This document shows positions 40,755 through 48,954 of a DNA stretch of 51,458 bases, in pieces; position 1 is the stretch's first letter, and every line of letters starts with the position of its first letter. Both the position numbers and the translations under genes were made by a program. The stretch is taken from assembly GCA_023807065.1 (NCBI GenBank), contig JAJJLU010003569.1, positions 1 to 51,458 of the forward strand, written 5' to 3'. The notes under the pieces were generated by a model, which saw nothing but the letters and a program-made list of their open reading frames with translations, did no database searches and was not told the DNA's origin. The DNA is from Isotricha intestinalis (taxonomy: Eukaryota; Ciliophora; Litostomatea; Vestibuliferida; Isotrichidae).

Positions 40755-41580
40755 ATGTTAATATCAAATCCATTTCATTACTTAAGAGAAATAAAATATC
40801 AGACGAAGAAAGCAAAACTCCAAAAATAAATTCAAAATTTAAGTCAGAAGACATTTTAATAAAAAAGTAGGAAAAAATATAAGAAGAAAAATAAGAACTG
40901 AAAGAAGAAAAGAAATGTGGGAAGATGATAAACAATATGTAAAAAAGAAGAAAATTATTATTATAATAATAACAAATCTTATTTTAAGAGAAATATTTAT
41001 ATTTAAAATTATTATGGATATAATTGTAATGGATATCAAATGAAATTATAATTATAATAATAAAAATAATTAAGGAAATAATTATTATAAAAATATAATT
41101 ATGTGATCATTTATTATTATAGTAATTAAAAAAAATATAAAAAAGAATTTAAAGAAATTAAGTATGAAGAAAATAATACAAATAAAAATGAAGACAATAA
41201 AGAAATTGAAAAAATTAAAAAAGAGAGAAAAAGAAAAGAGAAAAAACTAAAAATGAAAAGAAGAAATAAAAATGAAGTTTTATTGATTAGACCTGAAAAT
41301 ATGATAACTTTAGATGATTATTTATAATTAGAAGCAAAAGAGAAAAAAGAAGAAGAAGAAAAAGAAATTATAATAGACCCAAATTTAATTCAAAAGCAGA
41401 TATCAAACGACAAGAGAATTATCAATTTTTTTAATAAAAATAAAAAGAAAAAAAAGATAAAAAGAAAAAAGACAAAAAAGAAAAAGAAGGTCTTACAAAT
41501 AAAGTTTCATTTAAATATGATGTTAAGTTAAAGTTGAAATTGCTGAAAAAGAAAAAGAATAAAAAGAATTAAAATAAATT
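40755..41580 (+). pseudogene. Remnant of a Stm1/Habp4 (SERBP1)-like gene
   Basis: The plus strand starts MLISNPFHYL, close to the SNPF-x-LL start of Stm1/SERBP1 proteins, then slips frame to SDEESKTPKINSKFKSEDIL and hits TAG, TAA, TAA. Later a block reads EVLLIRPENMITLDDYL, TAA, LEAKEKKEEEEKEIIIDPNL, IQKQISNDKRII; the MTLDDY element corresponds to the MTLDEW/Y hallmark of the Habp4/SERBP1 family, which keep ribosomes dormant or bind mRNA. A Tyr/Asn/Gly-rich middle piece (NNNKSYFKRNIYI, NYYGYNCNGYQMKL) lies between. Several indels and stops make it a pseudogene under the standard code. Confidence 0.6.
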
Positions 41581-41868
41581 GAAAATTAGTAATAATAAAA
41601 TAATAATAACTTAATGATAATAATAATTATAATAAAAATAGAGATTATAACAATAGATGATATAAAAGAGGAAATATTAGAAAAGTATTATTAAATAAAA
41701 AATTCCTTATTATTGGATAATGTTTTTTATTTACATAAATATTTTCTTTATATTTATTATTAATAATTAATATATTCTCTTAATATTTTTTTATATGTTT
41801 TAAATTAAATTTTTATATAAATATATTAATCATTTTATACATTAATGATATTTAAGATTAATTTTGAG
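41581..41868. other. Spacer between remnant and kinase gene
   Basis: A/T spacer that holds the 3' flank of the minus-strand kinase gene. Nothing else is visible. Confidence 0.45.
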
Positions 41869-44800
41869 TTATTCAAAAAGAACTTTTACAAAGCTTCTAT
41901 ATGATAAAAAAGAATCTTTTTTGCAATTTATTTTATAATAAAATAAATTTTCATAATTTTTTTCTATACAATTATCAATTTGATATATTTCAATTTCACA
42001 ATTATTTCCATTTTTTGAACATCTAAATTTATTAAATTTCATTTTAATATAATTAATATTATTTTTCTTGAATTTTTCAATTAAATATAAAATACAATTA
42101 TGAATATTATTTTCATTTGAAATACACATAAAATCAATAGGTCCATTATAAAAAAGAATAGTATAATTAATTAAATTATTATTTGTATGTTTATTAGATT
42201 CATTTGATAAAGAAGTAGAAACATTTATTTTATTTTTATTTCTAGTTTGAATAATTCTTAAATTATTTTTTTCTAAATGCTTTTTAATATTTTCATCAAT
42301 TGAATTTTGTGGATAATAAAAAGAAGATTCTATACTTGATTTAATTCTTATATTAGATAAATTTTTTGGTTTTTTTTTAATTTTTTTATCTAATTTTTTA
42401 ATATAATTAGAATATATTCTTTTATTATCTAAATTTTTATCTAATCCATCTTTTTTTATTTTCCAAGGAATTCTCATTAATCTTGTTTTTGCATTTAAAA
42501 TTTTTTGTTTTGGAGAATCTGATATATCTCTATATGTTAATGGAGATTTTTTTCTATATGTTATACAAGATATATTTAATTTATTTGGATTAGTATTTTT
42601 TTTAATTTTATTATCTTTCTTCTTATTTATTATTGAAGGAAGATATTCTGTTTCAATCATTATTTTATTGTTACTATTAGATTGATGAAAATGTAATTTT
42701 TTCTCTATTTTATTTTGAGTTTTATTTATTTTTTCTTTATACTTTTTTTCAAAAAGAATTTCTTTATTATCAATTAAACTATCATTTGATTTTTTCTTAT
42801 ATTTTGGATTTGTATTTGTATAATTTAAATTACTTATACTTAATTTTTTTTTTCTTTTATTTATTGAAGGAGAAATAATATTTGAATTTAATAATAATGA
42901 TGTATTTTTATGAATTGATAAATTACTTTTATTTAAATAATCTTTCCTTTTTGAATTTAAATAATTAAAAGTTTTAAATTCTTTATATTTATAAACTTTA
43001 TTTTTCATGATTAAAGAATTTTGTTCATAATTTTGTAAAATATTTATTTTTTTCTTTTCATTTTTTTTATTTGAATTTAAAGCGTTTGAAAATGGTTTAA
43101 TTATTCTTTTATTTTTATCTTTATTATCCGAAGATTTACATTTTTTACCTTTTTTTAATATTGTTTCACTTCTTTTTTCAGAAAATAAAATTAGACTATT
43201 ATTTCTTTTTGAAGTTAATATAACTGAATTATTTCTATTATTATTTAAAATATTATGTTTTAAAATTATTTTTTTTTCTCTTGAATTATTTTTATTTGAT
43301 TTATTTGTTTTTGAAAATAAAGTATTGTTAAACTCAGATATAATATTTCTATTTCTTTTATAATTTTTTTTATCAATTAATTTACAATCTAAAAAATTAT
43401 TTTGTAATTGAATTTTTTTAATTTTTTTATTTATAATATTTTTAACATCTTTAGAAAAAGTATTATTACTTTTCTCAATAGAAGTACATAAAGTTATTTC
43501 ATTTTTTTTTAAAATTTCATCAAAATTTCTAGATAGAACATTTTTGTTTTTATAAACTATATTTTTTTTATTATCTAAATCAATAATATTATTATCATTT
43601 AAAACATTATTATTTCCAACACTATTACATTTAATTTCTTCATATTTTCTTTGGTTAACTATAATTTTCTTTATTTCATCTTTTCCTTTAGTATCACTTT
43701 TCAAACTAATTTGATTTGGAGAATTTTTAGTAAATTCCTTAGATTGTCTTCTAATATTACTATCTAAAGTTTCACTAAAATCACTTGAATTTTTATTGGA
43801 CAAACTTTTTTTATAATTTTGTAAATTTCTTATAGCTCCAATAACTCCAGAAACTTTTCTAGTATTTTTTTTATTACCATTAATATTATTATTATTAATA
43901 ATATTTTCTCCACTATTTTTCTCCTCTTCGTTTTTTTCTTGATTAAAATATTTACTTTTATTAAAATCTAAAACAACATTATTTTCATCTAAAATAAAAT
44001 TTACGAATTTTTCAGAAAATAAATCAGAAACACTATGAAAACCTTCAATGACTTTTTTTCTAACAATTAAATAATAAATTGCAGAAAATTCATTAAATAA
44101 ATTATTTAAAACACTTTTTTTAATATCATTAAAATGATAACCAAATTCCAAGCATAAATCAGCAATATTATCATCAAAAGGTATTTTATTATAACCAACA
44201 ATAATTCCAGGAATTAATCTACAATTAAATAAATTAAACCATTGGTGTTCCATAATATCTTTTAAAGTATATCTTTTAAAAGGATTAACTTCAAGCATAT
44301 TTTGAATTAAATTTTTAGCTAAAGGGGAAAAAAAACTAGGATAATCAATAACTCCCTTTAAAACATTTTGTTTATTAATTTCATCATCTGTATCACTGAA
44401 AGGTAAATAACCACTTAACATTCCAAATAAAACAATTCCACTTGACCAAATATCACAAAGCATACCATGATATTCTTTTCCTTGAAGAACTTCAGGTGCA
44501 GCATAAACTACTGTTCCACATGGTTGATTAAGTAATTCATTATCTTTATATTTTGTACTTAAACCAAAATCTACTAATTTTAAATTATTATTTCTATCTA
44601 ATAACATATTATCTATTTTTATATCTCTATGTGTTATATTTTGACTATGTAAATATAATAATGTATTTATTAATTGCTGAAATATTTTTAATGATTCATA
44701 TTCTGATAAATGACCTTTTGTTATTATTAAATCCATTAAATCTTTTCCTTCACAATATTCCATTATTATATATATTGAATGTGCATCTTCTAATATTTCA

Positions 44801-45111
44801 TATAATTGAGCAATATATTTATGTTTTACTATTTTTAATATTGATATTTCTTTTTGTACTAAATTTAAATCTTCTGGTGTTTGACTTAATATTATTTTAT
44901 CTAATATTTTTATTGCTACTGGATCATTTGTTAATAAACTATGACCTAATACTACTTTTCCAAATGCACCACTTCCTATTTCAGAACCTAATATATAATT
45001 TCCTATTTGTTTTTGAGATGATGATGATATATTTTGATTATTTGAAAATTTTAATAATGATGCTGAATGAGAATGAATTATTGTTGATTCTGGAAAAGAT
45101 GTTAATGACAT
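41869..45111 (-). CDS. SNF1/AMPK-related protein kinase with UBA-like and KA1-like regions
   Basis: Kinase domain at residues 37-294: GSEIGSGAFGKVVLG, Lys68 in VAIKILDK, Asp163 in HRDIKIDNMLL, DFG at 181-183, VVYAAPEVLQG, IWSSGIVLFGMLSGYLPF. A UBA-like segment (about 313-350, IADLCLEFGYHFNDIKKSVL) follows, as in MARK, BRSK and SNF1 kinases. Residues about 360-980 are Asn/Lys/Ser-rich and disordered. The last 100 residues (ILFYNGPIDFMCISNENNIH, then YIKMKFNKFRCSKNGNNCEI) resemble a KA1 membrane-binding domain. The activation loop reads LLNQPCGT where AMPK relatives have LRTSCGS, so the LKB1-target Thr is replaced by Gln196. It may be constitutively active or regulated differently. A metabolic or polarity role is inferred from family only. 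Confidence 0.9.
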   Translation of the reverse strand: MSLTSFPESTIIHSHSASLLKFSNNQNISSSSQKQIGNYILGSEIGSGAFGKVVLGHSLLTNDPVAIKILDKIILSQTPEDLNLVQKEISILKIVKHKYIAQLYEILEDAHSIYIIMEYCEGKDLMDLIITKGHLSEYESLKIFQQLINTLLYLHSQNITHRDIKIDNMLLDRNNNLKLVDFGLSTKYKDNELLNQPCGTVVYAAPEVLQGKEYHGMLCDIWSSGIVLFGMLSGYLPFSDTDDEINKQNVLKGVIDYPSFFSPLAKNLIQNMLEVNPFKRYTLKDIMEHQWFNLFNCRLIPGIIVGYNKIPFDDNIADLCLEFGYHFNDIKKSVLNNLFNEFSAIYYLIVRKKVIEGFHSVSDLFSEKFVNFILDENNVVLDFNKSKYFNQEKNEEEKNSGENIINNNNINGNKKNTRKVSGVIGAIRNLQNYKKSLSNKNSSDFSETLDSNIRRQSKEFTKNSPNQISLKSDTKGKDEIKKIIVNQRKYEEIKCNSVGNNNVLNDNNIIDLDNKKNIVYKNKNVLSRNFDEILKKNEITLCTSIEKSNNTFSKDVKNIINKKIKKIQLQNNFLDCKLIDKKNYKRNRNIISEFNNTLFSKTNKSNKNNSREKKIILKHNILNNNRNNSVILTSKRNNSLILFSEKRSETILKKGKKCKSSDNKDKNKRIIKPFSNALNSNKKNEKKKINILQNYEQNSLIMKNKVYKYKEFKTFNYLNSKRKDYLNKSNLSIHKNTSLLLNSNIISPSINKRKKKLSISNLNYTNTNPKYKKKSNDSLIDNKEILFEKKYKEKINKTQNKIEKKLHFHQSNSNNKIMIETEYLPSIINKKKDNKIKKNTNPNKLNISCITYRKKSPLTYRDISDSPKQKILNAKTRLMRIPWKIKKDGLDKNLDNKRIYSNYIKKLDKKIKKKPKNLSNIRIKSSIESSFYYPQNSIDENIKKHLEKNNLRIIQTRNKNKINVSTSLSNESNKHTNNNLINYTILFYNGPIDFMCISNENNIHNCILYLIEKFKKNNINYIKMKFNKFRCSKNGNNCEIEIYQIDNCIEKNYENLFYYKINCKKDSFLSYRSFVKVLFE

Positions 45112-46010
45112 TTTGGTTTTAATTTTTTTTTTAAATTATTTGTTAGTTAATTTATTTTTTTCATTTTTTGAAAATATATTTATTGTTTTTATAATTTTGT
45201 TTCAAATATTTATTTTTTATTTTTTATATTCAAAGCAATTTTAATAAAATTAATTGGGTAGTTTCTAAAAAATAAGATGACTCCTATTTTCTTTAATAGT
45301 GATGTGATTTAATATAAATGATTTCTATTCTTCTTTTTTCTGATTATGGAATAATTCTCTTAAATCAATCTCTTCTTTATCATATATTTTTCATCTTCAT
45401 TTTAGATTTGTTTTATTTTGAATTTTTAACAAACATTTTTTTTTAATTTTTATTTTTAATTTGTTGATTTTTTATGATAATAACATTCGGTGATTGATTT
45501 GAAAAAATCTTATCTTTTTCAATTATTCTACTTTTTCAAAATTCAAAACTTAATTCCACATCTGCATTAATATTTTTTTCTTTTCTTAGATATATTCTCT
45601 ATTATTTCTTCTTCTTTTAAAATTTCTTTTTTTTTTTATTATTTTTTTCTACTTTTTCTATTCTAAAAAAACTATAAAATATATTTTTTTTGGTTTATTG
45701 GAATATCATAATTGAATTAAAAATATAAAATATAATTGAAATTGTCGTACATAATTTTTATCATATATTTTTCTTTATATTATTTTTCAAATTTTATTTT
45801 CATTTTTGTTTTATTGTTTTTTCTATTCATATATTTATTTTGAAATAAAGTACTAATTTGATTTTTTTATGGTTTAATGTTATATTATTTTTTAAATAAA
45901 TTTTTTGTATTTTTAGTTGATTTTGGTTATTTTTTATTTTGTTTTTTTTTTATATAAAGAATAATAGCTTTTTTTTAACAATTGAAAATATAGAAATCTT
46001 AACTATTTAA
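45112..46010. other. Long T-rich intergenic region with possible decayed sequence
   Basis: It separates divergent kinase (minus) and Pumilio (plus) genes. On the minus strand about 45240-45640 there are readable pieces broken by TAA/TAG and TGA (for example ENYSIIRKKKNRNHLY, KKIGVILFFRNYPINFIK), too weak to call. The right part, 45683-46010, is the Pumilio upstream region and is duplicated at 47715-47925. Confidence 0.4.
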
Positions 46011-46074
46011 ATGAATATAAATAATCTTACTTGTAAAAAAAATATTCATGAAATGTTACCAAAAAGCTTATTAA
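45683..46074 (+). repeat. Source copy of duplicated Pumilio 5' region
   Basis: The upstream sequence and first codons of the Pumilio gene recur downstream of it at 47715-48007. Matching landmarks are GGTTTATTGGAATATCATAA (here) versus TGTTTATTGAGATTTCATAA, the ATTGTC-TAATT element that follows, long T-rich tracts, and the coding end GAAATGTTACCAAAAAGCTT here versus GAAGTATTACTAAAAAGTCT in the copy. Confidence 0.65.
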
Positions 46075-47517
46075 AAGAAGTTAATAATATTGACAATAAT
46101 GAAATAAGTCAAATTAGAGAAGAAGATATATCTGATGTATTTTAAAAAAATTAATTAATCTTTTTAGAATTTATCATATAAATCAAAATCTTCGAAAAAG
46201 GAAATTGAATATCAATCTAAAATGATTGAACAACAAAATAATATATTAAGATATAACACAGGAATTAATTTTTATATGTATATGAACAAAAATCCTCTTT
46301 TTCAAATCTTCAATATTCAAAACAATCAAACATATCTAAATAATTTCAATAATGAACAGAATAAATTTTTGAATGATAATTCTATGAATGGATTTTATAA
46401 TTATTTAAATATTAATGCAAAAATTCCAATTACAAAGGAGTATCCTTATTATAAAATTAATACTTCTAAAAAAATTTCTTTAGATATTCCTCGTCCAAAA
46501 GCAACATCATTAGATTTATTTGATAACAGTCAATTAAAACAATTTGAAGAAAGTATTAATTCTATTCCTTCTTTAATAAATCATTTAAGAACTCAAAGAG
46601 GAACAAAAGAAATTCAAAAATTAATTTTAAAATATCCTAAAGAATGTATAACTATATTAATCAATAAGTTAAATAATGAAATTTCTTTATTAATGATAGA
46701 TTTATATGGTAATTACTTTTGTCAATTTATACTTAAATTATGCAATCCAAATCAAATAACAATGATATTAAATTATATAAGATTTAATTATATTAATATT
46801 GCAAAAAATAATTCTGGAACACATGTACTTCAAACTTTATGTGATATGATTTCAAATCAAATTCATGAAAAATTAATTTTATCTTTTATAGAAAGAAATG
46901 AAATTGAAATGGCTTATCATTCAAATGCTACTCATGTTCTTCAAAAAATTATTATATCTATCAATGAAGTTAGAAGAGAAAAATTAAATAATATTATCAT
47001 AGAAAATTTTAAAGAATTATGTTTAGATGTCAATGGAATTTGTGTAGTCAAAAAATTTATCAATTCTAATATATTAAGTTCTATTAAAAACCAAATTATT
47101 TCTATTATAACTAATAATTGTGTTGAAATTACTCAAAATCCTTTTGGAAATTATGCTATTCAATACATAATTGAAGTTTATGGGATTAGTAATTGTGAAT
47201 CAATTATAAATATAATTTTAAAGAATATTTGTGTTTTATCAACACAAAAATATTCTTCAAATGTTACAGAAAAAATAATTAATATTTTAAATGAACAACA
47301 AATATCTATTTTGATAAAAGAATTATTTTATTCAAGAAAAATAATGAAGATTATTAAAAATAAATTTGGGAAATACGTTCTTAAAAGAGCAATTAACATT
47401 TTAAATGATAAACAAAAAGAAGAAATTTCTAATCATTTAAGTGCTATAAATGTTTCAAACGCAAGAGATAGAAATAAACTCAAAAATTTTATATCTTTGA
47501 TTAACGGATTAAAATAG
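46011..47517 (+). CDS. Pumilio/PUF RNA-binding protein, two exons
   Basis: PUF proteins bind 3' UTRs and repress or localise mRNAs. Exon 1 (46011-46136, 42 codons) starts MNINNLTCKKNIHEMLPKSL; a 31-nt intron (46137-46167) is removed; exon 2 (46168-47517) reads NLSYKSKSSKKEIEYQSKMI onward, so the protein is about 491 aa rather than the 431 aa from the downstream ATG at 46222. PUF repeats are seen as LMIDLYGNYFCQFILKL, IAKNNSGTHVLQTLCDM, MAYHSNATHVLQKIIIS, LCLDVNGICVVKKFINS, ITQNPFGNYAIQYIIEV, LSTQKYSSNVTEKIINI and IIKNKFGKYVLKRAINI, with a first one around RGTKEIQKLILK: eight, the usual number. Base-contact triplets vary from the standard set. The stop is TAG. Confidence 0.88.
46137..46167 (+). 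other. 31-nt spliceosomal intron in the PUF gene
   Basis: It begins GTATTTT and ends ATCTTTTTAG, is phase 0, and holds in-frame stops (TAA at 46142). Removing it joins two open frames: exon 1 ends in GAAGATATATCTGAT and exon 2 starts AATTTATCATATAAA, with no stop from 46011 to 47515. The size matches the tiny introns known in ciliates. Confidence 0.8.
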
Positions 47518-48954
47518 GAAAAATTATCTTGTTTAAAAAAAATATTTTATTTTTACAAAGATATTTTTAAATATATTAATTAATCCTTATTTATATAAAA
47601 AATAATTTAAAATAAATTAATTTTTAAGAAGTAAAAATTTAATAAACTAAGTAAACTATTTTTCTTATGTTTAAATAAATATTCAAAAAATAATTATAAA
47701 TTATAAAAAAAAAAATTATTTTTTGTTTATTGAGATTTCATAATTTAATTAAAAACATAAAATCTATTAAATTGTCATAATTAATTTGTTGTTGATGTTT
47801 TTTTAATTTACATTTTTTTTGAAATTTTTTTTTAATTTGTTTTATTTGGTTTTTTGATGTTTTATTTTGGTTTTTTTTTATTATTTTCTTTTTTTATTGA
47901 ATTTTTTTTAAATTAATACTTTTTAATGGTGAAATTTAAATCTCAAATTTTAAATAAATTTTGGGAAAAAAAGTTATCAATGAAGTATTACTAAAAAGTC
48001 TTGTTATATTAATTTATACAATTGAAAAAAAATAGTTTTCTTAAATAAAAGATCTTATAATCACTTAATTGAAGTATTATTATAATTGACCTTTTTTATT
48101 TATTTATATTAAATGAAAATGGAACAATTAAAACTAATTATTTGAGTTTATAATAAAAATAACAATAATTTAATAGTCAATAAGCTCAATATTACTTAAT
48201 TTTAATATTGATTTAACAATTTAATAATGATATCTCTCATATCACTATCATATCACTAACATGTTGAACAAGAATTAAATGCTCCACCGCCTAATTTAAA
48301 AAATATCTTTTTCAACATATGAATTGCAATTGTTACTTCTGCTACTACGTGGCATGTTTTAAATTAAAAATAAAATAAATCAATTATTAATCAAATTATT
48401 TGAAAATAATCAGTATTAATATTTTTTTATATTTATTCAATTTAATTTTTTTTACACATTTATTTCAATTATTTTTAGTTTTTATTTGAATATTATTGAG
48501 ATTTACAAAAAATTATTCTGAAATATATGTACTTCAAACATTATGTGATATGATATCAAATCAAATTCATGAAAAATTAATTTTATCTTTTATAGAAAGA
48601 AATAAAATTGAAATGGCTTATCATTCAAATACTACTCATGTTCTCAAAAAATATTATGTCTATCAATGAAAATGTTTAAAAAAAAACTTATGTATTAATT
48701 AAGAATTTAACAATATAGTTATTTTTAAATTCCTTTCTCAAGGAATCAATAACATTATGTTTTTAAAAGTATGCTTCATTTTTTACTAAAAATATATGAC
48801 AATTTATTATTTTTTTTCAATCTTTTTTTTATTATTTTTATATTCCTTTTTTTTATTAAAATATTTATTCCTTTATTTTATTTTATTCATTATAATAAAA
48901 AAATTATATTTTTAATTATAATATAAACTCCAAATCCTTTAAATTTATAAATTA
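47518..48954 (+). pseudogene. Decayed partial duplicate of the PUF gene
   Basis: Two blocks are copies of the PUF gene upstream. Block A (47715-48007) copies the 5' flank and the start of exon 1. Block B (48504-48671) copies exon 2 positions 46801-46969 (the IAKNNSGTHVLQTLCDM to THVLQKIIISI region) with about a dozen changes and two one-base deletions, so it no longer encodes a repeat beyond THVL. The rest of the gene is absent or unreadable. The order and strand are as in the source gene, which points to tandem duplication followed by decay. Between the blocks lies an unrelated GC-richer segment (48250-48365). Confidence 0.8.
48256..48363 (-). other. GC-richer island with a short open frame, nature unknown
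   Basis: This stretch has G and C runs (GCTCCACCGCC, TACGTGGCATG) quite unlike the surrounding spacer. On the minus strand 35 codons are open to a TAG at 48256-48258: KTCHVVAEVTIAIHMLKK then IFFKLGGGAFNSCSTC, with an internal ATG at 48316-48318. It also has inverted repeats (ATGTTGAA at 48261 pairs with TTCAACAT at 48311; an AATTGCAATT palindrome). It could be the last piece of a conserved gene, a small structured RNA, or a foreign insertion. I cannot decide. Confidence 0.35.

Noticed and set aside
44553..45122. 189-residue plus-strand hydrophobic ORF
   Set aside because: It is antisense to the kinase domain with all catalytic motifs in the other strand.
48200..48400. tRNA gene in the GC-richer island
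   Set aside because: No A-box/B-box pair and no seven-base acceptor stem could be found.
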